Positions 1 to 8,986 of a stretch of DNA of 64,000 nucleotides are shown here, piece after piece. This stretch comes from Lysobacter capsici (GTDB lineage Bacteria; Pseudomonadota; Gammaproteobacteria; Xanthomonadales; Xanthomonadaceae): positions 5,580,001-5,644,000 of the forward strand of contig NZ_CP076103.1 in the NCBI RefSeq assembly GCF_018732085.1. Direction: 5' to 3'. The notes under the pieces are model-generated. The model had not been told where the DNA came from. It ran no database searches and was given only the letters and a program-made list of their open reading frames with translations. Each line of letters begins with the position of its first letter. Position 1 is the stretch's first letter. Made by a program: the position numbers and the translations under genes.

Positions 1-852
1 TGGGTGTCGGGCCATGTCGACGTGCAGCAGTTCGACACGGCCGGTTATGCGCTGCTGGCGGTCGGCGTGATCGGCGCGACCGCGGTCGCGCTGAAGACGC
101 TGTCGATCGCGCTGGCGCTGCTGCGTTACTACGGGTTCGAATTGAGCGAGCAAGGCCGCCGGCTGACCGCCGAACGCGGCCTGCTCGGGCGTTGGCGCAC
201 CACCGTGCCGCGCCGGCGGATCCAGGCGTGGACGCTGGAAGAAGGTCTGATGCACCGCTTGCTCGGCCGCCGCCGGCTGGCGGTGGACACGGTCGGCGCG
301 GACGAAGACGACGAGGGCCGCGCGCTCAAGGAACTGGCGCCGATCGCGACGCCGGCGCGCTGCGATGCGCTGGTCGAACATCTGCTGCCGCGCGCGCAGT
401 GGGACCAGTTGCAGTGGCAGTCGCTGCCCGGTGCGACCTGGTGGCGGCTGTTCCTGCCGGACGTGCCGTGGACCGTGCTGGCGACGTTCGCGTTGTACTG
501 GCAGGCAGGCGCGTGGGGCCTGCTCGCGCTGCTGTGGTTGCCATGGGCCGCGTTCAAGGCGCGCCGGCGCGCGCAGCGGATCGGTTATGCCTACAGCGAG
601 CAGCTGATCGCGGTGCGCGAAGGCTGGTGGCACCGTTACTGGCGTTTCGCCGAACTCGACAAGCTGCAGGCCTTGCAGGTCAAGCGCTCGCCGATCGACC
701 GGCGCTGCGGCACCGCGACCTTGTGGCTGGACACCGCCGGTGCCGGCACCCTGGCGCCGCCGCTGCGGATCCGTTTCCTGCCCGAAGCGCAGGCGCGGCG
801 GTTGTACGAATCGCTGGCGGCCGGGCTGTCGCGGCAACCGCTGCGCTGGTGA
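1..852 (+). CDS. bPH2 (YdbT-like) membrane protein, 5'-truncated
   Basis: C-terminal 283 codons of a protein whose frame is open at the left edge, so its start lies outside the window. Two similar segments, each a hydrophobic hairpin followed by a beta-rich stretch (roughly residues 17-105 and 150-265), match the repeated bacterial PH-like (DUF304/bPH2) layout of YdbT proteins. The short motif TTVPRRRIQAW resembles the conserved 'P..rIQ' signature of this family. It is an inner-membrane protein of unknown biochemical role; family members are usually encoded beside a smaller YdbS-like partner, which would be upstream of the window. Family assignment is fairly sure, function is not. Confidence 0.7.
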   Translation, partial: WVSGHVDVQQFDTAGYALLAVGVIGATAVALKTLSIALALLRYYGFELSEQGRRLTAERGLLGRWRTTVPRRRIQAWTLEEGLMHRLLGRRRLAVDTVGADEDDEGRALKELAPIATPARCDALVEHLLPRAQWDQLQWQSLPGATWWRLFLPDVPWTVLATFALYWQAGAWGLLALLWLPWAAFKARRRAQRIGYAYSEQLIAVREGWWHRYWRFAELDKLQALQVKRSPIDRRCGTATLWLDTAGAGTLAPPLRIRFLPEAQARRLYESLAAGLSRQPLRW

Positions 853-882
853 GCGCGGCGCGGCGGCGCGACTGAGCCGCGC

Positions 883-1956
883 TCAGCCGCCCGGCCCCCA
901 ATAACCGAGTTCGCGGCGAATCTGCAGCGAACGCAGCCACGACGACAGCGGCTTGCGCCGCAACGCGCCCAATCGCCCGGCCAGCAGATCCTCGGTCGCC
1001 GCGATCACCCGCTCGGACGAGCGGCCGTCGCGGTACGGATGGATCGCGTCGGCGTAGGCGTCGATCGCCGCCTGCAGCTCGGGGCTGGGCGCGAACGCGC
1101 GGTCGAGCTGCGCGCCGAGCGTGGCCGGATCGTCGAAATCGATCATGTGCGGCTTGGGCGCGCGATTGCGGAAAGTCACCACCGGTTTGCGCTGGACCAC
1201 GAACTCGGAAACCACCGAGGTGGTATCGGCCAGCAACACGTCGGCGGCGCGCTGCGCCGCGATCAGGTCTTCGGTTTCGACGAAGGTGGCGTTGACGCCG
1301 GCCAGCGCGCGGTAACGTTCGAACAGTTCCGGCGCGCACTTGGGGTGCAGGGTCAGCAGCCAGTAGCGATCGCCCTGGGCGATCTGCGCGGCGATCGCCT
1401 CGAACAGATGCGGCGCCGCGCTCAGGCGCTCGGTAAAGGTCGAGGCGAACAGCACCACCTCGCGCCCGCCGGCGAAGCGGCGCCAGTGCGCGGCGGCGCC
1501 GTCGTCGTCGCGGAACAGCGGATCGAGCTTGGGCCAGCCGGTCTCGACCACGGCGAAATGCCCGGCCTGCGCGGCCAGCGCGCGGAACGGCGCGGTGGTC
1601 GCCGGCCCCTGGGTGCAGTACAGATCGAACAGGCCGCGCACCCGGAAATGGCCGCGCGCGTCCTCGCGTTTTTCGACGTTGAAGCCATGGAACAGCTGCA
1701 CCTTGGCCCCGGCGACGAACGGCGGCACCCAGTTGGCGGCGCTGAACACCGCGCGCGGCCTGAGCGCGACCGCGGCGCGCAGGCCGGCCCGTCCCGGTTC
1801 GAGCATGCGCACCGGCGCGTCCAGCCGCGAGCCCGCGGCGCCGTCGGCGAACCAGGCATGGGCGACATGGCCGGCGGCATGCAGCGCCTGCGCCAACGGC
1901 TGCAGGATCGGCAGCGCGTAGCGTTCGGTGGCGAAGAGCAGGTAGTCGTGGGGCAT
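883..1956 (-). CDS. CDP-glycerol glycerophosphotransferase family protein
   Basis: 357 aa. The protein has a two-lobed GT-B-like arrangement. The N-lobe ends near 'VQLFHGFNVEKRED' and the C-lobe carries 'LLTLHPKC', 'DLIAAQRAADVLLADTTSVVSEFV' and 'PVVTFRN', the pattern of the Glyphos_transf (TagB/TagF) family that transfers glycerol-phosphate or related units onto surface polymers. No signal peptide or membrane span is seen, so it should act on the cytoplasmic face. It is divergent from the family 2 glycosyltransferase at 2047, and LPS-type genes follow. In Gram-negative bacteria such proteins usually decorate LPS or capsule; the actual donor is not deducible. Start ATG fits the beginning of the N-lobe (MPHDYLLFATERYALP). 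Confidence 0.72.
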   Translation of the reverse strand: MPHDYLLFATERYALPILQPLAQALHAAGHVAHAWFADGAAGSRLDAPVRMLEPGRAGLRAAVALRPRAVFSAANWVPPFVAGAKVQLFHGFNVEKREDARGHFRVRGLFDLYCTQGPATTAPFRALAAQAGHFAVVETGWPKLDPLFRDDDGAAAHWRRFAGGREVVLFASTFTERLSAAPHLFEAIAAQIAQGDRYWLLTLHPKCAPELFERYRALAGVNATFVETEDLIAAQRAADVLLADTTSVVSEFVVQRKPVVTFRNRAPKPHMIDFDDPATLGAQLDRAFAPSPELQAAIDAYADAIHPYRDGRSSERVIAATEDLLAGRLGALRRKPLSSWLRSLQIRRELGYWGPGG

Positions 1957-1977
1957 GGCGGGGAGCGGGAGCGAGCG

Positions 1978-2085
1978 AGGAATGAGTTTAGAGGAGTCAG
2001 GAGTGAGCAGGAGCCAAGGGGCCGCGGGCGCAGGAACCCGCCGCCTATGCTTTTACTCACTCCTCACTCCTCTAAACTCATTCCT
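1978..2085. repeat. 30-bp inverted repeat between divergent genes
   Basis: Arms 1978-2007 and 2056-2085 are reverse complements with one mismatch (core GAGTTTAGAGGAGT / ACTCCTCTAAACTC), separated by a 48-base loop. It sits between the divergent starts at 1956 and about 2047, and the right arm overlaps the proposed first codons of the plus-strand gene. A long cruciform or stem-loop is possible. Whether it is regulatory or a mobile palindrome cannot be told from one copy. Confidence 0.8.
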
Positions 2086-2943
2086 CGCCACACCCGGACC
2101 GCCGCCATCGACGCGCCCTCGCCCACCGCCACCGCGCGTCCTCGCGTATCGGCCTGCATCATCGCCTTCAACGAAGCCGACCGGATCGGCGATTGCCTGG
2201 CGTCGCTGGCGTTCTGCGACGAGATCGTGGTGGTCGATTCGTATTCCAGCGACGCCACCGTCGCGATCGCGCAGGCGGCCGGCGCGCGCGTGCTGCAACG
2301 CGCCTTCGACGGTTTCCGCAGCCAGAAGCAGTACGCGGTCGAACAGGCCGCGCACGATTGGGTGCTGTGCCTGGACGCCGACGAACGCGTGGGCGATGAC
2401 TTGCGCGCCTCGATCGAATCGGCGCGCGCGCGCGGCTTCACCGACGCCGCCGGTTACCGCTTCGCCCGCCTGTCGGAGTACTTCGGCCGCTTCCTGCGCC
2501 ATGGCAATGCCTACCCCGATCGCGTGCTGCGCCTGTTCGACCGGCGTCGCGGCGGTTGGCGCGGCAAGCGCGAAATCCACGAGGCCGCGAGCGTCGACGG
2601 CGCGGTCGCGACCCTGCCGGGCGATCTGATCCATTACCCCTACCGCTCGCTGGAACAGCAACTGGCCAAGACCGAACGCTACGCGCGGATGATGGCCGAG
2701 CACGAACACGCCCGCGGCAAGCGCGCGACCCTGGCCAAGCTGGTGCTGGCGCCGGCCTGGCGGTTCTGGCGCGGCTACGTGCTGCGCGCCGGGTTCCTCG
2801 ACGGCTGGCACGGGCTGGTGTACGCCTATGTGCGCGCCAACTACGTGCGGCAGAAGACGATCATGCTGTGGATGCTGCAGCGCGGGTTGCCGGTGACGAC
2901 GCCGAAGCGCGAGGACGAAGACACGGGCACGGGCACGGGCTGA
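2047..2943 (+). CDS. Family 2 glycosyltransferase (WaaE/KdtX-like)
   Basis: 298 aa from the ATG at 2047. The GT-A fold is clear: 'VSACIIAFNEADRIGDCLASL' at the start of the domain, 'EIVVVDSYSSDATVAIA', the acidic motif 'CLDADERV', and 'KREIHEAA' further on. This is the layout of LPS core beta-glycosyltransferases of the WaaE/KdtX group. The C-terminal 90 residues are basic and amphipathic, suggesting attachment to the inner membrane. The start is uncertain because the first 30 codons lie in the inverted-repeat arm and are poorly conserved-looking; a shorter product starting near the GT domain would need a non-standard codon. The gene ends in a tandem hexamer (GGGCAC) coding Thr-Gly repeats. 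Confidence 0.82.
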   Translation: MLLLTPHSSKLIPRHTRTAAIDAPSPTATARPRVSACIIAFNEADRIGDCLASLAFCDEIVVVDSYSSDATVAIAQAAGARVLQRAFDGFRSQKQYAVEQAAHDWVLCLDADERVGDDLRASIESARARGFTDAAGYRFARLSEYFGRFLRHGNAYPDRVLRLFDRRRGGWRGKREIHEAASVDGAVATLPGDLIHYPYRSLEQQLAKTERYARMMAEHEHARGKRATLAKLVLAPAWRFWRGYVLRAGFLDGWHGLVYAYVRANYVRQKTIMLWMLQRGLPVTTPKREDEDTGTGTG

Positions 2944-2993
2944 TCGTCGCTCGCCAGAGCGCGAAACCCACAGCTTTTGCGAAGCCCGAAGTC

Positions 2994-3094
2994 TTTTGCG
3001 GGAGGGGCTTGAGCCCCGATGCCTTTCGCTCAGTAGCGGTGAAGGCCGGTGACCTGATCGAACAGCATCGGGGCTCAAGCCCCTCCCACAAAAA
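2994..3094. repeat. Paired palindromic repeat, family A (copy 1)
   Basis: Arms 2994-3022 and 3065-3094 share the core GGAGGGGCTTGAGCCCC in opposite orientations, each arm itself being partly palindromic (GGGGCTTGAGCCCC). Two further pairs in the same arrangement lie at 24152-24254 and 30134-30247, and a related inside-out pair flanks the heptad array at 18005-18264. It follows the end of the glycosyltransferase and fills most of the gap 2944-3207, where no gene is seen. The design resembles REP/BIME-type elements. Confidence 0.85.
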
Positions 3095-3207
3095 CCCGGA
3101 TCGCTCGCGCGCAATACCCGATCACACGGCTCCGGTTAACACTCGGTTTTGTTCAAGACCGCGCTTGCGAGCCGCGAATCCCTCGGCATCGCCCATCGCC
3201 GCACCCC

Positions 3208-4435
3208 TCAGCCCGCCGACGCCACACTCTCGCGCGATTCGCGCAGGCTGAAACCGTACAACACCCCGATCGCCGCGGCGTACAGCGAGGCGATCAATTG
3301 ATGCGCGAACATCGACTGGGTCAGGCCGCAGGTGATGTAGACCAGCACCAGCACCAGGCCGGCCAGCGCGGTGCTGCGCGAGCGGCCTTCGGGCCGTTCG
3401 CGCAGACGCCGCGCGAACAGCGCCAGCGGCAACAGGTAAATCCCCAGGATCGCGACCAAGCCCGGCAGGCCCATGGTCGCGGCCCATTCGGGCACGTCGC
3501 TGTGGGCGTGGCCGAGCTTGCAGAAACCGATCCGCGGCGTCGGCGGCGCGCATTGCGGCGTCGCCATCACCACCTGTTCGAAGCTGCCCACGCCCACGCC
3601 GGTGAGCGGGTGTTCGGCGAAGGTCGTGCCGGCCAGTTCGAGCAAGGTGACCCGCGCTCCGAGCGAGGAGGCGGTGTCGCCGTCGCGCAGGCGGTCGACA
3701 TCCGACAGCAGCTCGTGCATGCGGGTCTGCTGCGCCAGCGGCGCGACCCACAACGCCGCCACCGCGGCGACGACCAGCGCCGCCAGCACCGTCCACGACA
3801 GCTTGCGCGCGCGGCCGCCGCTGACCAGCAGCCCCACCACCAGCACGATCGCCAGGCCCGGCCACACCCCGCGACTGCCGCTGAGCGCGACCGCGGCGAC
3901 CCCGAGCGCGCAGCACGTCGTCCAGCAGCGCCCGGCCACACCGCCAGCACGACCGCTCGCGACGCGGCGAACCCGATCGCGCGCGCCAGCCAGCGCGCTC
4001 GCGGCAGCAGACAGCGCCAGCGCGAACGCGCCGGCCAGCGCCAGCGCCGGACAGCAGCGCCGCGAGGCCGTGGCGACACGGCGAAGCGCCGGCCAGCAGC
4101 CAGCGCGGCCCACAGCCAGCGCCGCGACGGCGCCATAGACCACGCGGCGGTCAGCAGGCGCAGGCGGTTGTCGGCCTCGCGCCAGCGCACGCGACTCGGC
4201 AGCGCAGCGAACGGAACGCGCGGCCACCAGCACCAGCGCGCCAGCGCAGCACAGCAGCGCAGCGCCGCGCCTCGCGCCAGCCCTGGGCGATGGTGCCGGG
4301 CGCGCCAGGCGGGCCAGCGACAGCCGAACAGGCAGCCGCCGAGAGCGCCGCGCAGGCGCCAGGCCGAACCGCGCGCGACGAGGCCGCGATCCGCGCCTCG
4401 ACTGCCGCGATCGCGGCCTCTCCGGCGATGCGCAT
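3208..4435 (-). pseudogene. O-antigen ligase (Wzy/WaaL family), frameshifted N-terminal half
   Basis: The C-terminal part (about 3208-3930) is intact and shows the Wzy_C pattern: 'LSGSRGVWPGL', a long periplasmic loop with 'LLELAGTTFAEHPLTGVGVGSF' and 'LGHAHSDVPEWAATMG', then further membrane spans. The invariant H-x-H-S/N type segment and 'GVGVGSF' are hallmarks of O-antigen ligase/polymerase. Upstream, plausible protein jumps between frames: 'RLLTAAWSM' in one frame continues as 'VYGAVAALAVG' in another, and 'AIGFAASRAVVLAVWPG' switches back near 3930. At least three to four indels are needed to restore a reading frame starting near an ATG at 4435. Either the gene is broken or this GC-rich stretch is mis-sequenced. 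It would join O-antigen to lipid A-core in the inner membrane. Confidence 0.7.
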
Positions 4436-6182
4436 CGGGGACGCGAATCGTCTCGATGGGCCGTTCGGCGCACGCGGCCGGCGGCACGGCGCGCGTGCGG
4501 CCGTCGCCACCACAGGCGGCGGTTGGAACGGCAGCTCGGCGCAGGCCCGGCAGCAGCGCCGGCTCCTGCACGAACAGCCAACGCGTCCGCGGCGCCTGCG
4601 CCTGCCAGGCCAGACCGTGTTCGAGCTGCTTGGCCCAGCCCATGACGAAGCCGAAGTTGGTGGTCCTGGCCTGAGTCATGAGCAGGTTCTGCTCTTTCCA
4701 TGCGACCAGGCCGAGCTCGGCGTCGGGACCGATGCGCTGCGCGGCGCGGGTCATGACCCCGCGCGCCGACGAAGAATCGTTGAGCACCGGCGCGACCAGC
4801 ACGCCGTACAGCACCCAGATCCCGCACAAGGTCGCGGCCAGCGCATGGATCGGCCGCTTGAAGCCGAACCACAGCAACGAAGCCGTACCCCAGGCGCCGA
4901 TCGCCAGCACCGCGGCGGACAGCGCGCGCGCGCCGTCGGTGAAGTCGCGGTCGAGGATCAACTTGCGCTCGAACGACGGATTGCCGAACCACATCGACAG
5001 CCCCACCCCGAGCATCGCCAGGGTCAAGGCCAGGGCGAAACCGAACGCGATCCGGCGCGGCCAGGCGCGGCGCAGGATGCCCGGCAGCAGCGGCGCGAAC
5101 GCCAGGCAGGCCATCGGCAGCGCCGGCAGGATGTAGACGTCGCGTTTGCCGTGCGGGATCGAGAAAAACACGATCACCAGCGCCCACCACGCCAGCGGCA
5201 AGAGATAACGCGGATCGACGCGGCGCAGGCGCCGGCCCCAGGCGCACAGCGCCCACGGCAGCGCCAGCATCAGCGGCAGCCACATCGAGAACATCACCCC
5301 AATGTGGTACCAGACCGGCTGGTGATGATCCCAGGACTTGGCGTAACGGCCCGCGGTCTGCCGGAACAGGATGTCGTTGAGGTAGGCGTGGTAGCTCGGA
5401 TCGGCGCTGTTCATCGCGACCGTCACCATCGGCAGGATCCACAGCGACACCGCGACCCCGAACGCCAACGGCCCCAACCAGAAACGCGGATTGCCGATGC
5501 CGGCGCGCACCGGCATGCGGGTCCAGGCCAGCGCGCGCGACAGCGCCCCGCCCGGCGCGACCGCAGCCTGCAACGGCCGCAGCAACGCCGCGGCCGCGAC
5601 CGGCGCCAGCATCAGCAGCGCGATCGCGCCCACGCCCTTGGTGATCGTGCCGATGCCGGCGGCGAACCAGGCCAGCGTCCACCAGCGCCACGACGGCCCG
5701 GTCAGCAGATGCCGCAGCAGGCCGTAATTGGCCAGGGTGATCCAGAACACCACCGACGGATCGATCTGCGCCTTCTTGGCCTGGTAGCAGAAATGCAGGG
5801 TCAGCAGCAGCGCCCAGCCGGCGTAGTAGCCGATCCGGCGCGTCCACAGGCGGCGGCCGAGATCGACCACGCACCACAAGGTGCCCATCGCCGCCAGCAG
5901 CGAGGGCAGCAGGAAGGCGACGCGCCAGTTGCCGGTGATCAGGTAGGAGACCGCCTCGGTCCACATGAACAACGGCGGCTTGTCCGAGTACAACTCGACG
6001 CCACGGTGCGGAAACAGCCATTGGCCGGTTTCGACCATCTGCTTGGCGACCAGGGCGAAGCGCGGCTCGTCGGCGGGCCAGGGATCGCGCAGGCCCAGGC
6101 CGGCGCCGAGCACCAGCCAGGCGACGATCCAGAACAGCCAGGCTTGGCGGGATTGGGCGCTTTTGAACATGCGCGAGATCAT
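4430..6182 (-). CDS. ArnT/PMT-like family 39 glycosyltransferase, C-terminus frameshifted
   Basis: Polytopic GT-C protein. The N-terminus has the first span followed by 'GLRDPWPADEPRFALVAKQMVETG', containing the D-E of the GT39/ArnT active-site loop, and 'YSDKPPLFMW', a typical second luminal motif. About ten more membrane spans follow, then a soluble periplasmic tail that begins 'ALSAAVLAIGAWG' and includes 'VAWKEQNLLMTQART'. ArnT-type enzymes move a sugar from undecaprenyl phosphate to lipid A or another glycan on the periplasmic side. The reading frame is clean until about 4560; beyond that the expected ending ('SNRR-WW' then 'PIETIRVPDAH') is split over two frames, part of the same indel cluster that disrupts the ligase. 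Start chosen at 6182 (MISRMFKSAQ); 6170 is equally possible. Confidence 0.75.
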
Positions 6183-6277
6183 ACGCAGCGGCTTGTGTCG
6201 GGAGGAGAGGGCAAAGCCGGCAACTGGGCCGCCGCTCACCTTTGGCTCATGTAAGGGCGCAGACGCGCCGCGCGGAC

Positions 6278-7855
6278 TCAGCTCGCGCGCCGCAGCCGCG
6301 CGTAGAAGAACCCGTCGCCGCCGTCGTCTCCGGGCAGGCGCTGGCGGCCGACCTCGCGGTCATAGCCGTAACGCGCATCCAGCGGCTCGACCCGCGCATC
6401 GGCGGTACGGGCGAGGAAGGCTTGCACCTGGCGCTCGTTCTCGTCGTGCAGGATCGAACAGGTCGCATACAGCAGCACGCCGCCGGGCGCGAGCACGCCC
6501 CACAGCGCGTCGAGCAGTTGCGCCTGGGTCATGGTCAACGCGGCGATGTCGGATTCGCGTCGGTGCACGACCACGTCGGGCTGGCGGCGGACGATGCCGG
6601 TGGCCGAACACGGCGCATCGAGCAGCACCGCGTCGAACGGCACGCCGTCCCACCAGTCGCCGGGCCGGGCGGCATCGGCGACCTGCAACCGGGCCCGTTC
6701 GGCCAGGCCAAGGCGCGCCAGACCGGTGCCCACGCGGCGCAAACGCTGTGCGTCGATATCCAGCGCGGTCAACGCCAGCCGCGGGTCGCGTTCGAGCAGA
6801 TGCGCGCTCTTGCCGCCGGGCGCGGCGCAGGCGTCGAGCACCCGCGCGCCGGGCGCGGGCGCGAGCGCATCGGCCACGAGCTGCGCCGACAGGTCCTGGA
6901 TCGAGACCGCGCCGTCGCCGAAACCCGGCAAGGTCGCGACCGGCACCGCTTCGTCCAGGCGCAGCGCCGCGTCCGCGCCCTCCGGCGCGATGGCGTCGAT
7001 CCCGGCCTCGGCGAGGCGCGCGCGATAGTCCTCGCGGCTGCCGCGGGCAACGTTGACCCGCAGCCACATCGGCGGCGCGATCGCGCTTTGCGCGAGGATC
7101 GCGTCGTAGTGCTCGGGCCAATCCTTGCGCAACTTGCCGCGCAGCCAGCTCGGCCAATGCGAATGGCGCGGGTCGCCGGCCGGCAATCCGTCGCGCTGGG
7201 CGCGACGCAGCAAGGCGTTGACCAAGCCGGCCTGATGCTTGCACCCGAGCACGCGGGTGGCTTCCACGGTCGCCGCCAGGGCGGCATGCGCGGGCAGTCG
7301 CAGCGGGTCGAGCTGGGCGAGGCCGGCGTACAGCAGCGCGCGCAGTTCGCCGTCGCGGCGCGACAGCGGGCGCGGCATCCACGCGTCGAGCGCGTTTTCG
7401 AAACGCAGCGGCTGGCGCAGCACCGCGAAGCAGATCGCCTCGACCAGGGCGCGGTCGCGCGGATCGGGCAGTTGCGGCAGCGATGCGGCGAGTTCGGCCT
7501 TCATCGAACGGCCGTGGTGCAGCACCGCGTCGAGCACGCGCGCGGCCATCGCGCGCGGCTGCGCGCCGGCCAGCAACGGCGGCGCGGCAGGCCGGGTCAG
7601 CTGCGTTGCGCTGTCGCCCGACGCGGCCGCACGCGGACGATCGCCGCGCTGACCGCCGCCGCTGCCATACGGCGATTTGCGCTCGCCCGAACCCGGGCGG
7701 CCCGCGCCTGCGTTGCCCGTGCGCGCATTGCCCGGGCCGGCGCCGGCTTCGCGACGCGGACCGCGCGCCCCCGGACCCGAGGACGCTCCACCGCGCCCGC
7801 CGTACGGCCCTCGTGGACCGCGCGGGCCTTTGGGCGGCTGGCCCGATTCGCTCAC
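6278..7855 (-). CDS. rsmB: 16S rRNA m5C967 methyltransferase RsmB
   Basis: 525 aa. Residues about 100-230 form the NusB-like RNA-binding domain, and the rest the SAM-dependent methyltransferase fold. The two cysteine motifs are present: 'DAPCSATGIVRRQPDV' and 'LYATCSILHDENE', with the SAM loop 'DACAAPGGKSAHLLE'. It methylates C967 of 16S rRNA. The first 95 residues are a Gly/Pro/Arg-rich extension longer than in E. coli RsmB and may bind RNA nonspecifically. It begins with GTG inside the last codons of fmt (4-base GTGA overlap), so the two are translationally coupled. Confidence 0.93.
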   Translation of the reverse strand: MSESGQPPKGPRGPRGPYGGRGGASSGPGARGPRREAGAGPGNARTGNAGAGRPGSGERKSPYGSGGGQRGDRPRAAASGDSATQLTRPAAPPLLAGAQPRAMAARVLDAVLHHGRSMKAELAASLPQLPDPRDRALVEAICFAVLRQPLRFENALDAWMPRPLSRRDGELRALLYAGLAQLDPLRLPAHAALAATVEATRVLGCKHQAGLVNALLRRAQRDGLPAGDPRHSHWPSWLRGKLRKDWPEHYDAILAQSAIAPPMWLRVNVARGSREDYRARLAEAGIDAIAPEGADAALRLDEAVPVATLPGFGDGAVSIQDLSAQLVADALAPAPGARVLDACAAPGGKSAHLLERDPRLALTALDIDAQRLRRVGTGLARLGLAERARLQVADAARPGDWWDGVPFDAVLLDAPCSATGIVRRQPDVVVHRRESDIAALTMTQAQLLDALWGVLAPGGVLLYATCSILHDENERQVQAFLARTADARVEPLDARYGYDREVGRQRLPGDDGGDGFFYARLRRAS

Positions 7856-8781
7856 GCGCCGCGCGCCGCGATCAGATCGCGCCGACCGTTCAAGTAATCC
7901 GCCGCGGTGATCGCCTTGCCGCCGTCGCGCTGCAGCACCCGCACGCGCAGGGCGCCGACGCCGCAGGCGATGTCGATGCCGTCGCGACCGGCCAGCAGCA
8001 CCGTGCCGGGCTCGGCGCGATGCTCCAGCGGCAACGCGATCGCGCCGTGGATGCGCACGCGCTCGCCGGCGATCAGCGCATCGGCCATCGGCCAGGGATT
8101 GAACGCGCGCACTTTATTGGCCAATGCGGTCGCGCTGTGGCTCCAGTCCAGCCGCGCCTCGGCCTTGTCGAGCTTATGCGCGTAGGTCACGCCGGCCTCG
8201 GGCTGAATCCACGGGCGCGGGAACAGTTCCGCGCGCGCCAGGCCCAGGCCGTCGCCGAGCACTTCCGCGCCGAGTTCGCTGAGCCGGTCGTGCAATTGGC
8301 CGCCGGTTTCGCTGTCGCCGATCGACAGCTTGGCCTGCAGCAGCACCGGGCCGCTGTCGAGGCCCTTCTCCATCTGCATCAGGCACACGCCGGTTTCGGC
8401 GTCGCCGGCCTGGATCGCGCGCTGGATCGGCGCGGCGCCGCGCCAGCGCGGCAGCAGCGAGGCATGCACGTTCCAGCAGCCGTAGGTCGGAATGTCGAGC
8501 ACCGACTGCGGCAGGATCAAGCCGTAGGCGACCACGATCATCAGGTCCGGCTGCAACGCGCGCAGCGTCTCGCGCGCGGCGCGGGTCTTGAAGTTTTCCG
8601 GCTGGAACACCGGGATCCCGCGCAGCAGCGCCTCGCGCTTGACCGGCGAGATCGACAACTCGCGCCCGCGCCCGGCCGGACGATCGGGCTGGGTGTACAC
8701 GCCCACCACCTCGCCGCGTTGCGCGGCCGCGCGCAGGCTCGGTACGGCGAAGTCGGGGGTACCGGCGAAGATCAGGCGCAT
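7852..8781 (-). CDS. fmt: Methionyl-tRNA formyltransferase
   Basis: 309 aa, normal length. The start is ATG at 8781 (MRLIFAGTPDFAVPSLRA); an upstream in-frame codon exists but falls in the heptad repeat and is not conserved. The catalytic domain shows 'NVHASLLPRWRGAAPIQRAI' (Asn and His of the active site) and 'GVCLMQMEKGLDSGPVL' with the catalytic Asp. The C-terminal OB-like domain follows. It formylates initiator Met-tRNA using 10-formyl-THF. It lies between def and rsmB as in most gammaproteobacteria. Confidence 0.95.
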   Translation of the reverse strand: MRLIFAGTPDFAVPSLRAAAQRGEVVGVYTQPDRPAGRGRELSISPVKREALLRGIPVFQPENFKTRAARETLRALQPDLMIVVAYGLILPQSVLDIPTYGCWNVHASLLPRWRGAAPIQRAIQAGDAETGVCLMQMEKGLDSGPVLLQAKLSIGDSETGGQLHDRLSELGAEVLGDGLGLARAELFPRPWIQPEAGVTYAHKLDKAEARLDWSHSATALANKVRAFNPWPMADALIAGERVRIHGAIALPLEHRAEPGTVLLAGRDGIDIACGVGALRVRVLQRDGGKAITAADYLNGRRDLIAARGA

Positions 8782-8789
8782 AAGGGCAG

Positions 8790-8982
8790 GGATTCGGGAG
8801 TGGGGATTCGGGATTCGCAAAAGCACAGCGCGCCATTTGCGGTCTCAGAGTACTGGCGTGGCGGTGGCGCCGACATGCACCCGCACGCAGACGCGGCGAT
8901 TCGACAGAAACGAAAGCCGGCGCGGCGACCCGATCGCGCCGAAACGCTCTTACGAATCCCGAATCCCGACTCCCGATTCCCG
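8790..8982. repeat. Inverted heptad pair (GGGATTC type) in the def-fmt spacer
   Basis: Four GGGATTC-like units at about 8790-8820 and their reverse complements at about 8952-8982 face each other across 130 bases. The arms could pair into a stem of roughly 30 bp. The units are the same heptad as in the array at 18072-18204. The element lies between def (upstream) and fmt (downstream) on the transcribed minus strand, so it would be in the mRNA. No gene is visible between the arms. Confidence 0.75.
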
Positions 8983-8986
8983 GCCC

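Noticed and set aside
1039..2046. Upstream extension of the family 2 glycosyltransferase frame
   Set aside because: It runs antisense through the glycerophosphotransferase gene and shows no domain; the GT2 domain begins after 2100.
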